Translations under genes and position numbers: made by a program
DNA from: Bacteroidales bacterium
GTDB taxonomy: Bacteria > Bacteroidota > Bacteroidia > Bacteroidales > Muribaculaceae
Reading direction: 5' to 3'
DNA: 58,681 nt
Assembly (NCBI GenBank): GCA_019416285.1
Contig: DXXM01000019.1
Location: forward strand, 1 to 58,681
Part shown: positions 27,301 to 36,044 of the stretch, one piece after another
Position numbering within the stretch: position 1 is the stretch's first letter
Layout: each line of letters begins with the position of its first letter
The notes under the pieces: model-generated
The model's database searches: none
Seen by the model: the letters and a program-made list of their open reading frames with translations, nothing else
Told to the model about the DNA's origin: nothing

Positions 27301-27784
27301 CCAGCTGCGCCAGAGCGTGCAGAACGCTTCCTACGAGCAGAAAGACCCGCTGGTAATCTACAAGGTAGAGTCGTTCCACCTCTTCGAGAGCATGCTCAAC
27401 ACTCTCAACGTGAAAGCCATGTCGACTCTCATGCGCGGACAGATCTACGTACAGCAGGCTCCGGTGCCCCCGCAGGCACCCCGCGAAAACAGTGAGCCCG
27501 CGGCCGAAGCCGGTCAGGAGCAGGAAGCACCCCGCGAGGAGGCTCCCAAACCTCAGCCCAAGGTTGAGCGCGCCATGCCCGAGAGAGCCAACGACTACTC
27601 GAAATACCGCACCTCGCGCGAGAATCTTCCCGGCGAGGCTGCCCAACGTGCCGCAGCACAGGGCGCAGGCCAGCAGAAACCTGTCACACAGCCCGTCAAG
27701 GCCGGTCCCCGCATCAACCGCAACGACCCATGCCCCTGCGGTTCGGGCAAGAAATACAAAAACTGCCACGGCCGCGGCCTCTGA
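24386..27784 (+). CDS. secA: Preprotein translocase ATPase SecA
   Basis: A 1132-residue SecA, the motor that pushes unfolded precursors through SecYEG. Visible features: Walker A [10 protein letters not shown] (about 191-200), [20 protein letters not shown], the cross-linking domain [26 protein letters not shown], and a C-terminal SEC-C zinc motif [14 protein letters not shown]. The long insert (about 310-450) and Pro/Gln-rich linker before the zinc motif are normal for Bacteroidota, where SecA is about 1100 residues. Its substrates include the Sec-dependent type IX cargo of this window. Confidence 0.98.
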   Translation: [1132 protein letters not shown]

Positions 27785-27811
27785 TAAGAATTTTTCCAAA
27801 ACATTCTGACT

Positions 27812-27839
27812 ATAGGGACACATCTCGGTGTGTCCCTAT
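27812..27839 (+). terminator. Hairpin after secA
   Basis: ATAGGGACACA at 27812-27822 pairs perfectly with TGTGTCCCTAT at 27829-27839 around a six-base loop. No T-tract follows, so it may be a weak terminator or an mRNA-end stabiliser. Confidence 0.55.
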
Positions 27840-27862
27840 GTCATAAATAAGCCTTACAATCA

Positions 27863-28306
27863 ATGAAAAAACTGCTATCTGACTGCAACATGAAACCGAT
27901 TTCCGCCATCGGAAGGCTCCTGAGCGCAGGAACCGCGAAAAAACTGCTTTTTATCGGCATAATATTGGGGAGTGTGCTCACTGTGTCATGCACAAAGCGC
28001 GTGGAAGGCATCCTGCGTGAAGAGCCCACAGAGATTTCCAAAACCGAGGCCGAAAAGCTCCTCGACTACTACAACGAACAGTTCGCCCACGCCCAGGCCC
28101 TCCTCAAAGACAACCGCACCGACGAACTCAGGACCTATTTCAAAAGCCCCGACTGGGCCAAAGCCGAAGCCTGTCGCACCAAACTCACCCAACTCCCCCC
28201 CGAACTCACCACAGAACTCAAAATAGCCCAGATGGAGCTAAGTTTCATTGACTTCGTCAATGAAGTGATTAAGAAGGGAATACCGCTGAGAGAGGTGGAG
28301 GAGTAA
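27863..28306 (+). CDS. Small lipoprotein of unknown function
   Basis: A 147-residue predicted lipoprotein. A hydrophobic stretch (LLFIGIILGSVLTVSC) ends in a lipobox with Cys at about 43. The mature part is short, charged and mainly helical (TEAEKLLDYYNEQFAHAQALLKDN, ELTTELKIAQMELSFIDFVNEVIKK). I do not recognise the family. An in-frame ATG at 27890 would give a more usual signal peptide length. It sits alone after the secA hairpin, and its 3' end runs into the palindromic 9-nt array that separates it from the second four-helix-bundle gene. Confidence 0.65.
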   Translation: MKKLLSDCNMKPISAIGRLLSAGTAKKLLFIGIILGSVLTVSCTKRVEGILREEPTEISKTEAEKLLDYYNEQFAHAQALLKDNRTDELRTYFKSPDWAKAEACRTKLTQLPPELTTELKIAQMELSFIDFVNEVIKKGIPLREVEE

Positions 28307-28321
28307 TCGAGGAGAAAAAAG

Positions 28322-28438
28322 AGCAGTAGGAATTATAGGAGGGATAGGAGTAATAGGAGCAATAGGTCAAATAGGACATCCTTATTGCTCTTATTGCTCC
28401 TATAACTCCTATTACTCCTATTTTTCTTATTTCTCCTA
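28322..28438. repeat. 9-nt phased palindromic array C (13 units) beside second four-helix-bundle gene
   Basis: From 28322 thirteen 9-base units keep phase. The first six end in (A)TAGG (e.g. AGTAATAGG, AGCAATAGG). One joining unit follows, then six read the reverse complement type TTnCTCCTA (e.g. TTGCTCTTA, TTACTCCTA). The two halves are inverted copies and can form one hairpin with arms of about 54 bases. It lies 10 bases from the four-helix-bundle stop codon. Confidence 0.88.
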
Positions 28439-28448
28439 TCCCCCTCTT

Positions 28449-29008
28449 CTATCCTCCCTGATTCCTTTTCCTATACTCTAACCTGGTTCTGGTCATCTGC
28501 TCTCTTATTCCTCCCTCTTTCAGAAAATCAATCTGTGCGCGCTCTATCAGGCCCCGCATCAACACGTCTGCCTGATGAATCAGGGTTATTGCTATATTCG
28601 CAATTGTCTCATAAGAGCGCAGCTTTATCGCTTCTCTATAAAATTCAGAGTCATTATGCCGCCCGCACACTCTGCGGGTCTGTCTGCTCTTCTCATCATT
28701 TATATTCCATTGAGAAAGCCCCGGACTCTAAGATAATCCTCATAATCCACCAATAGCTCCTGCAAACTCGCCCTTGCGACATTATACAGCTTAATCTCCA
28801 TCTCTCGTGAGGTAGTGGCCGCAGCGCTCCCCTCCGCTATATTCTGCTTGCCTGACCTTGCAGCCTGAATCATCTGGTCAATGGTTCTGTCGCCCTTGAC
28901 AAGATACTTGTTTGCAAAATAAAACGTGATGTCGAAAATACATTCCGACTTCCTGAAGGCAATCAATTCCTTGTAATTGCCACGCTGGGAGAGAAATGGC
29001 TGAGTCAT
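28449..29008 (-). pseudogene. Frameshifted four-helix-bundle (23S-IVP/Avd-like) gene
   Basis: The N-terminal 102 residues (GDRTIDQMIQAARSGKQNI.EG signature) read from ATG 29008 and stop at 28700. The C-terminal part (QWNINDEKSRQTRR, then HNDSEFYREAIKLRS and ETIANIAITLIHQADVLM) continues in the -1 frame to 28449. One missing base near the G run at 28719-28722 would restore about 186 residues, parallel to the intact 181-residue gene at 15.1 kb. No classical slippery heptamer is evident. It may be a true pseudogene, a sequencing error, or less likely a recoded gene. Confidence 0.85.
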
Positions 29009-29012
29009 ATTG

Positions 29013-29044
29013 CAAATATAACTCTTTCAACACTCTAAAACAAA
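29013..29044 (-). promoter_or_regulatory. Promoter of the second four-helix-bundle gene
   Basis: On the minus strand TTTG (29044-29041), 20 bases, then TATATTTG (29020-29013): an excellent match to the Bacteroidota consensus. The -7 box ends only four bases before the ATG at 29008, so the transcript would be leaderless or nearly so. Confidence 0.7.
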
Positions 29045-29095
29045 TTTGACTCTATCAAAAACTGAATATCATTCAGCTCTGATAGAGTCAAATTT
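29042..29095 (-). terminator. Terminator of the DUF5689/DUF6359 lipoprotein gene
   Basis: AAATTTGACTCTATCA at 29042-29057 pairs with its exact complement at 29080-29095 (16-bp stem). On the minus strand the stem is followed by TTTGTTTTA. It overlaps the -33 box of the next minus-strand gene. Confidence 0.8.
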
Positions 29096-29121
29096 ATTAT
29101 TGGGGAAAATTCAAACCTATT

Positions 29122-31845
29122 TTACTTCCCGCTCCAGGTAAGATTCCAGATTGCTGTGCGGTCTTTGTTGGAGGTGGAGACTGAGGGGCCGGCATTAACG
29201 ATTTCGATTACGAATTCGCCGCTCACATTGAAGTCATGTGAGTATTCATACTTCTGCAGTTTGGTCATGCCGTTGTTTTCAAGCACATCGCTTGCAACCA
29301 TGGAACCATTCTGCTTGATATTGATTGTCAGTTTGCATTTGTTGTCATTATAGGGCTGACAATAATCAAACTTGAGAGTTCCGAGTCCTCCCGATATAGT
29401 CGGAGAAGTCAAGGTACCGCATAATCCTGACTTACCATTGAGACATACGGCATAAACCTTATCATCTCCGAATACCGAGAAAACAGGGTTATTGTCGGAA
29501 GCACCTCCCTGAAGCAAAAGGGAGTTGGTCGCAACCCATCCACTTGCAGAGGTAAGGGTTCCATAAGGACTTGCCGCTGCAACGCCATTATTCATAGTGT
29601 TGAAATCGGGTTTTGTACCGACTACGGGCTGTTCCGGATTAGTGGGTTCTCCACCGCCGCCAACATTCAGCGTAACATTAGTAACGCACCATGTCGCGAA
29701 ATTAGCATCAGCAGTTGCGTAGTAGCGGAAAGCAACATAGATGATGCCGCTGAATGAGCTCAGATCAAGGTTACCTGATTTCACCCATGACGAATAACCA
29801 CTTGCCGGAGGTGTAGCGATAGTCGGATTGAGCTTAGTCTTGCCGGCAGTTGAAGGGTCAGAGGAATCAAGTATATAAACTTCAAACTGTGTAGTCGTCG
29901 AGCCATAACCATTGACTTGCGTTTCAAATGAAAGGGTCTTATCACTGACCTTGCTCATGTCGACAGCCGGTGAAATCAACCATGAATCAAAAGGCGCAGT
30001 ACCCTTGTAACCAGTCATTGCCGCATAGGAAGTAGTGTTGAACTCCGTGTAATACCAGTCTTTGTTTCCAGCAATCATCTTACTTGTCCACCCCGCAGGT
30101 TTCACCTTACCGGGGAAGGATTCATTTAGAGAGGTTACTGTCTCCGCAGGAACATCGGGAGTATCGCCCCCGCCCTCGCCTGAGAGTTCAAAGGCGGTGG
30201 GAGCCTTGATGCCGGGCTGACGGAAGTAAGCCTCAAGAGAGCCCTCGATTTTCAGTTTCTTGCCGAGGTTGCCGGGGTTGTCCTTAAGATTGACTTTAGA
30301 GCGGATGTCGGTGCCGCTGACGAGCTGCACGGGCACGCACTTGGCATAGTCCTTCTCGTCCGGAGTAGCTGCTATGAGAACATTGGAGGCGCTTGTAGAA
30401 GGCACTTCGAAATGGCTTCCGGCAGTAATGTCGGCGCCATCGACCCAGCCCACGATATAACCCTCTACCCACGCGGTAGAGCCGGGGCTACCGAGTGCTA
30501 TCACCTGAGCCACGGTGTAAGGTTTCGCCTGGGTGCCGTCGCCTTCGCCGGGGGTGGGTTCGTCACCACCGGGCACTTCCACGCCGTCGATACGGAAGGT
30601 ACCGGCCGAGCCGTTGTTGCCGGTCACGGCAGGCATGTCGAGCGAGGTGCCGAAGTTGCCCTTAATCCACATCTGCTTCTTGTAATTGTCCTTGTTGTCG
30701 CGGAGGTTGCCGTAGGTGCGGAGCTTGGAGCCCTGCGGGAGAGAGATGAGCATACACTTGGTCCAGTCGGTGCAGTCAGGGTTCTGTGCGATTACGAGAG
30801 TGTTGTCGAGGTCAGGCTCGGCGGTAAACTGGATGTCGGAGTTGGAGCTTACGGAGGTGACACCGGGAGCCACAGCACCTACTATATAACCGGTGGTCCA
30901 TACATCGGAGGCAGTGCCGCCGTCGGTGATGATGGAAAGCGCCTGGTCGACGGTGTAGGGATTATCCTCAGCGCCCGGACCGATTGTCGGGTTGCCGAAG
31001 TTCATGCAGCCGTTGCGGTCGAGCAGAAGGAGCTGCCATCCGCCGCTTGTGTGATAGCTGAGGAGACCCACCACATCGCCGTGACCTTCGGGGAGCACTG
31101 TAGAGTAGAAATTGGAGTAGCCGCTGGTGCGCACCACGACTGTGCCGCCGTCGGAGAGAGTGAGAGTGCGGTTGACCGTCTGCTTGCTCTCGGCGAATGT
31201 GGCTGTGCCGCCCTCGGCGAAATAGCAGTTGTTGAAGCGCACGAGCTGGCTCTGCCACTTGCGGAGCACCTCGGGACCGCCCGAAAGCTGAGAAAGAGAA
31301 TTAACTGTGAGTGTATCCACCTCAGCGAGATCAGGCAGACCGTTTTTCTGACTGTGCTCGACGAAGAGCTGATATGGCATGAAAGTGGTCTGCTTGCCGT
31401 ATTGAGGTGAATCCTCCGGCGAACCGAGCTGCTGGAGACCGGCATATTTGCCGATGGTCATGCCGGTGAGGTCGATGACGAGCTCCTGGCCGCGGCGATA
31501 CTGGTTGCACATCGAGTTGGCGTTGATGCTCATGGCAAGCGCGCCGGTCTCGTCCTGGATTACGAGCGACTTGTAGATATTGCCCGAGGCATCCGACGAA
31601 ATCACACGACCTTTGACGAGGAGACGCTTTCCGTCCGTACCCTCGCCTATGGTCTCGTAGTAGTTGTCGGCATCCTGCCAGTATTCGGTTTTGATTTCTT
31701 CGATGGTCTTGAGCTCATAACTGCTGTCGGTGAGCCATGATGACTCCGGAGTCACCATCCCGGGGTCGTCGAAATCGTCCTGACAGGCTGTCAGGGCCAA
31801 CGCACCGGCAAAAATCAGGCTCATGTATGTCTTGAAATTCTTCAT
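29122..31845 (-). CDS. Surface lipoprotein with DUF5689, two DUF6359 and a choice-of-anchor-like domain
   Basis: A 907-residue lipoprotein (lipobox LALTAC, Cys about 21). Domains in order: DUF5689, OB-fold-like (about 45-285; LVKGRVISSDASGNIYKSLVIQD); two DUF6359 modules (about 290-420 and 435-555; NPYTVDQAL, KPYTVAQVIAL...VEGYIVGW); a jelly-roll choice-of-anchor-J-like domain (about 570-735; SWLISPAVDMSKVSDKTLSF); and a further beta-rich domain to the end. No type IX sorting tail is seen. It is the last gene behind a TonB receptor and a second DUF5689 lipoprotein. OB-fold-like modules suggest nucleic-acid binding at the cell surface, an inference supported by the nuclease two genes upstream of the receptor. 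Confidence 0.8.
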   Translation of the reverse strand: MKNFKTYMSLIFAGALALTACQDDFDDPGMVTPESSWLTDSSYELKTIEEIKTEYWQDADNYYETIGEGTDGKRLLVKGRVISSDASGNIYKSLVIQDETGALAMSINANSMCNQYRRGQELVIDLTGMTIGKYAGLQQLGSPEDSPQYGKQTTFMPYQLFVEHSQKNGLPDLAEVDTLTVNSLSQLSGGPEVLRKWQSQLVRFNNCYFAEGGTATFAESKQTVNRTLTLSDGGTVVVRTSGYSNFYSTVLPEGHGDVVGLLSYHTSGGWQLLLLDRNGCMNFGNPTIGPGAEDNPYTVDQALSIITDGGTASDVWTTGYIVGAVAPGVTSVSSNSDIQFTAEPDLDNTLVIAQNPDCTDWTKCMLISLPQGSKLRTYGNLRDNKDNYKKQMWIKGNFGTSLDMPAVTGNNGSAGTFRIDGVEVPGGDEPTPGEGDGTQAKPYTVAQVIALGSPGSTAWVEGYIVGWVDGADITAGSHFEVPSTSASNVLIAATPDEKDYAKCVPVQLVSGTDIRSKVNLKDNPGNLGKKLKIEGSLEAYFRQPGIKAPTAFELSGEGGGDTPDVPAETVTSLNESFPGKVKPAGWTSKMIAGNKDWYYTEFNTTSYAAMTGYKGTAPFDSWLISPAVDMSKVSDKTLSFETQVNGYGSTTTQFEVYILDSSDPSTAGKTKLNPTIATPPASGYSSWVKSGNLDLSSFSGIIYVAFRYYATADANFATWCVTNVTLNVGGGGEPTNPEQPVVGTKPDFNTMNNGVAAASPYGTLTSASGWVATNSLLLQGGASDNNPVFSVFGDDKVYAVCLNGKSGLCGTLTSPTISGGLGTLKFDYCQPYNDNKCKLTINIKQNGSMVASDVLENNGMTKLQKYEYSHDFNVSGEFVIEIVNAGPSVSTSNKDRTAIWNLTWSGK

Positions 31846-31865
31846 AATTCTTGATTTTAGTCAGA

Positions 31866-33245
31866 TTACTCGCTAATCTTAAGATTCTTTATTTCCCAGG
31901 TGTCGGCACCGTTGGCATCCGAGCCATACTTGAACCCGACCTGAATCTTCTTGCCGGCGTAGGCCGAGAGGTCAATCTCGCCTGCGGAGACAAAGTTCCA
32001 CGAACCTGCCTCCGGCCATGCGGGAATAGTCAGCTCAGTCCATGTCGACGCACCATCCTCACGGACCACGGCGCAGCAGAGTGTGCGCAGGGTAGTCTGG
32101 AACTTGGCGGCCTGGTCAAAGGTCATCCTGGCCGACTTGCGTGCCGTCAGGTCGATAACGGGAGAGCAGGCATAGGCTGTGGCGGCGATAGCCTTGCCGC
32201 CGACATAGGCGCTCGCATTGAGATAGTGCTTGCCACTGTATTCCTTCCATGACCAGATTGCCTCGACACCTTCGGCACTGTTGCTCTCGAAGGTCCAGTC
32301 AATCGAAGCGGCATCCTCGGCAAGACCCGAGTAGATGGCGGTATCGGTGGAAGGGGGTGTGACGGGTGTCTCCGGAGTGTCGACAAACTCGAAACCGTCT
32401 ATACAGCCGCTCTGCGGATCCATAAAGGTAAGCTGCCAGGAGGCTCTTGAGGCTGAGGCATAGTATCCGAGGAGCGCCACGACACTGCCTGAGCCTTTCG
32501 GAAGGACATCGGAAGAGAAAGTACACTTATTGCTCGTGCGGACGTCGATGGTATTGCCCTGGGCATCCTTGAGCTGACGCGTGGTATAGCCTGTCTCCCC
32601 GGGCTTGTCACACCAGAGCTGCTGGCCGCCGCCCACAAAGCTGACATTTTCGATTTTCACCAGCTGACACTGCCACTCGATAAGTTTGGCCTTGTCGTTA
32701 ATCCAGGAGGCGAGGTCCTGGAGAGTGACGGTGTAGGGCTCGGCGTCGGCCGCAGAGGGAAGGCCGTTGCGCTGCGCACGGACGCGGAACTCATCGGGCT
32801 CCATGCCGCCCACACTGCCGTTGTAGAGGGTGCCTATCTGCATCTGCTTTCCGTAGCCGCCCACAAGGAGGCCGGTCACGTTGATGCGCACTTCCTGACC
32901 CATCGGGTAGCTCTCGTAGAGGTCATAGCCGTGGACACGGATGTCGAGCGCACCGCTCTCATCGCGGAAATAGATATGCTGGTAGACATTCCCGTCCTCG
33001 TCCGACGAAATAATGCGGCCGCCGAGGATTATGCTGTCGCCATCGGAGTTGACGGGGATAGTGGCAGTCGAATTGCTCTGGGCTACGGTCCAGAACATTT
33101 CCTTAAATTCCGAGATGGCGGTGTTGACCTCAGAGGTCGCCTCGGGAACAATCACAGGCGGACGGTCGAAATCGTCGCTGCACGCCGCGAAGCCGAGTGA
33201 GGTGGCCGCAGCCACAACCGCAAACAGTGAATTATATAATTTCAT
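31866..33245 (-). CDS. DUF5689 surface lipoprotein
   Basis: A 459-residue lipoprotein (lipobox GFAAC, Cys about 21) with an N-terminal DUF5689, OB-fold-like domain (about 40-280; ILGGRIISSDEDGNVYQHIYFRD, LPKGSGSVVALLGYYA) and a C-terminal jelly-roll domain (about 300-459; HYLNASAYVGGKAIAATAYACSPVIDL). It starts 39 bases after the TonB receptor stop and ends 20 bases before the larger DUF5689 lipoprotein. The three form a receptor-plus-two-lipoproteins unit, with these proteins in the place SusD-like proteins usually take. Confidence 0.82.
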   Translation of the reverse strand: MKLYNSLFAVVAAATSLGFAACSDDFDRPPVIVPEATSEVNTAISEFKEMFWTVAQSNSTATIPVNSDGDSIILGGRIISSDEDGNVYQHIYFRDESGALDIRVHGYDLYESYPMGQEVRINVTGLLVGGYGKQMQIGTLYNGSVGGMEPDEFRVRAQRNGLPSAADAEPYTVTLQDLASWINDKAKLIEWQCQLVKIENVSFVGGGQQLWCDKPGETGYTTRQLKDAQGNTIDVRTSNKCTFSSDVLPKGSGSVVALLGYYASASRASWQLTFMDPQSGCIDGFEFVDTPETPVTPPSTDTAIYSGLAEDAASIDWTFESNSAEGVEAIWSWKEYSGKHYLNASAYVGGKAIAATAYACSPVIDLTARKSARMTFDQAAKFQTTLRTLCCAVVREDGASTWTELTIPAWPEAGSWNFVSAGEIDLSAYAGKKIQVGFKYGSDANGADTWEIKNLKISE

Positions 33246-33284
33246 AGATGGAATTATTCTTTGTCGTGAGTGTGTTGGTTTGGA

Positions 33285-36044
33285 TTAAAAGCGTATGCCG
33301 ACATTGAGATAGACCTTGATACCCTGGGCATAGAAATACTTGTTGGGATATTTGGTCGAATCATAGTTGGAGTAGTCGAAACGTCCCTGCTGATAGCCGT
33401 AGGTCTGAATCTTCTTATTGTTGAGAATGTTGTCTACATTCAGATTGATGTTCATCGACACCTTGCGGTTGAGGTAGATGAGCTTGCCCACGGATGCGTT
33501 GAGCACGAAAGCGTCGTTGAGCTTATCCTGATCGGCGAGTTCGGCCATCTTAGCCTCGAGTTCCTCCATCGAGGGATATTTCTCCCAGAGGTTGGGAAGA
33601 GCCTCGTGGTGAATCGGCGAGAGGTTCACGTAGGCGTCGCCCATCCATGAAGCATTGACATTGAAGAACCACGAATTGGGAGCGGCCCAGTCGATGCCGA
33701 TGTTGGCTGCGGTCTGCGGAGTGCCGCCGACATAGAAATTCTTGAGATATACAATCTGAGTGGTGTCGGGACGCATGCCGTTTTCGTATGAACGGGTGCC
33801 CTTCGGACGGTTCTTGTACTGATAGCGGGCGAAGGTGGCGGCAGCGCTCACTGTCACCGAGGGTGTCACCTTGAAGGCGGCGCCGATTTCGATGCCCTTG
33901 TAGCGGGTGTGGACACCTTTGAGCACATAGTTCATGAAGGTGGAATACTGGTCATCGTAGTAGGATGTACGCTCTGTCTGGTCATACATCTCGGTCCAGA
34001 AACCGGTGATGGAGCCGCGGAAACGGCGGTAGTTCCAGGCGTATGAGAGGTCGCCCGAGAGGATGCGCTCGGGTTTCAGACCGTCGATTGCGGTGTCCTT
34101 GATGCGGGGCGAGATATAGGCATACTCGAAGAGCGGAGCCACAGTCTCGTAGCCGGCGTGGGCCGAAATGAAGTTGCGGCCGTCAATCTTGTAAGTGGCT
34201 CCGGCCTTGATAGCTCCGGTGTCGAAGCGGTGAGAGACCCCCTTGCCGTAGGAGTTTTTGGGAGCGCGGCCGTTCATCATCTTGCCGTCGCGCTGGAACT
34301 GGGTGTAGCCGATTTTCAGGCCGTAGTTGATGTCCCACTGTGGAAGCGCGATGACGTTCTGAATCCATGCGTTGCCGTGGAGGGCGTTGATATAGTAGTC
34401 ATAGCCGAAGGTGTCATCCTTTCCGACACGGCGGTTGGGGTCGAGGAGGTTGTTCTGCATCATCTGCGGGTCGTCGGGGAAGTCGCGCTCGCTGTACTGG
34501 TCGACGTCGAGCCAGTATTCACCGCCGAGGAGGTCGCGGATGGTCTTGAAGTAGTGGGCGCGGGTGTAGTTGAACGAGACTCCTGCCTGAAGGGTCATGT
34601 AATCGTTGAGACGGTGGTTGAGCACCGAGTTGAGCATGAAGTTAATCTGATTGCTATGGCGGTTCTCGAGAATGTAGCTCGACGAGTGGTTGTCGGGGTT
34701 GTTGCCGCGGCCATACATATTATTATAATAGTTGGCCTGATAGAGATTGTCCCACTTTATCTGACGGAAATCCTCGTCGTGCTCCCAAAGGTCTGTGTAG
34801 AGGTCTGCGGCCTCAAGGTTGCCTGAGGCACGGAAGTAGCTCGGGAGATAACGGTAGTAGTCGGGACGCGGGTCGGCGGCATTGTACCAGTTGAGGGCTG
34901 AGGTCGAATAGTGGACTGCGCGGAAAGCGGCGCCTGTGTTGAGAGTAGTGCCTTTCTTGGGTGTCCATAGCCAGTTGAGGATGGCGGTGGGGTCGAAGGT
35001 CTCCACAATCTTCGACGAGCGCTTCTTGCCGTCCTGCCAGCCCCAGTTGGGGTTGTAGAGATTGTTGCCGGAGAGCGCGTAGGCTTCCTCGTAGGTAGCG
35101 GAGTTGGTGGCACGCTGTGTCGGTGCGCCCCACACGGTGAGGTTGAGCGAGTGGCGGTCGTTGAACACCTTTTCGAGAGATGCGAAGAGGCCGAAGGAGT
35201 TGTAGAAGGTTCCGTCGATTACACCCTCTTTGGCATAGCGTCCGATGGCGGAAATGGTGAAGGCCCAGCCGTTCTTGTTGAGACCGGTGGAATACATGGC
35301 CATGGCGCGCAGCATATAGTTGGAGTTGGTGTAGGCCACCGAACCGTTGAAGCCGGGGGCATAGTGAGCGGCGCGGGTGTTGATGTCCGTGGCGCCGCCG
35401 ATGTTGCCGAAACCGAAGTTGGCGGCTCCGAGTCCGAGCGCGGTGGTCTTGTCTCGGAAGGCGCGGCTCATGCCTCCGAGGGTGGAGTAGTTGAAGCGTC
35501 CGCGGGCGAGGTCGTTGAAGTTGATGCCGTTGATGTATGTCTCGGTGAATTTCGAGTCATAGCCGCGGATGCGGAAACGCATAGGCTGGAAATCATAGTT
35601 GGCGGCATTGTAGTAGACGTCGTCGCTCGCGCCGGTGAGAGCGGCGATTGACTGCGCGTTGCCCTCGTCGTCATCAAGCAGAGCCTGATCGAAGAGCATA
35701 TCGTTCTGGTCCTCGTAAAACACATTATTGAGATTTGACGAGAGCATCTTCAGGTCACCGAGATTCGTGACCTGACCGCGGACCATGTCGACATCAAGTG
35801 TGAGGTCATTATAGCCATAGGCCACAATGACGAGCAGATCCTGTCCGGGTTTGGCGTTTGTGATCCGGAAATCTCCGGCGGGGCCGGTGGTGACGTAGAT
35901 TCCCTGGGTGTCGAGCATCACATTCGCTCCCGCCACGGGAGCTCCTGTGTTGGAGTCGACAACGGTGCCGGCTACGCCTGTCGATTGGGCAAGTGACGGC
36001 AATGTGACCGCCAGAAGCAGTAGCAGAAACAGTTTTAGTCTCAT
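33285..36044 (-). CDS. TonB-dependent receptor with carboxypeptidase-like regulatory domain
   Basis: A 919-residue outer membrane receptor. A signal peptide (LFLLLLLAVTLPSLAQS) leads to a CarboxypepD_reg-like domain (about 25-105; GVAGTVVDSNTGAPVAGANVML). A plug follows with FRIRGYDSKFTETYINGINFND (about 155-180), then a 22-strand-type barrel ending KVYLNVGIRF. TonB energises such receptors to import bound ligands. The ATG at 36044 (MRLKLF) fits the signal peptide; the longer frame adds unlikely residues. With two DUF5689 lipoproteins behind it and a nuclease upstream, nucleic acid or nucleotide fragments are a reasonable but unproven substrate. Confidence 0.9.
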   Translation of the reverse strand: MRLKLFLLLLLAVTLPSLAQSTGVAGTVVDSNTGAPVAGANVMLDTQGIYVTTGPAGDFRITNAKPGQDLLVIVAYGYNDLTLDVDMVRGQVTNLGDLKMLSSNLNNVFYEDQNDMLFDQALLDDDEGNAQSIAALTGASDDVYYNAANYDFQPMRFRIRGYDSKFTETYINGINFNDLARGRFNYSTLGGMSRAFRDKTTALGLGAANFGFGNIGGATDINTRAAHYAPGFNGSVAYTNSNYMLRAMAMYSTGLNKNGWAFTISAIGRYAKEGVIDGTFYNSFGLFASLEKVFNDRHSLNLTVWGAPTQRATNSATYEEAYALSGNNLYNPNWGWQDGKKRSSKIVETFDPTAILNWLWTPKKGTTLNTGAAFRAVHYSTSALNWYNAADPRPDYYRYLPSYFRASGNLEAADLYTDLWEHDEDFRQIKWDNLYQANYYNNMYGRGNNPDNHSSSYILENRHSNQINFMLNSVLNHRLNDYMTLQAGVSFNYTRAHYFKTIRDLLGGEYWLDVDQYSERDFPDDPQMMQNNLLDPNRRVGKDDTFGYDYYINALHGNAWIQNVIALPQWDINYGLKIGYTQFQRDGKMMNGRAPKNSYGKGVSHRFDTGAIKAGATYKIDGRNFISAHAGYETVAPLFEYAYISPRIKDTAIDGLKPERILSGDLSYAWNYRRFRGSITGFWTEMYDQTERTSYYDDQYSTFMNYVLKGVHTRYKGIEIGAAFKVTPSVTVSAAATFARYQYKNRPKGTRSYENGMRPDTTQIVYLKNFYVGGTPQTAANIGIDWAAPNSWFFNVNASWMGDAYVNLSPIHHEALPNLWEKYPSMEELEAKMAELADQDKLNDAFVLNASVGKLIYLNRKVSMNINLNVDNILNNKKIQTYGYQQGRFDYSNYDSTKYPNKYFYAQGIKVYLNVGIRF

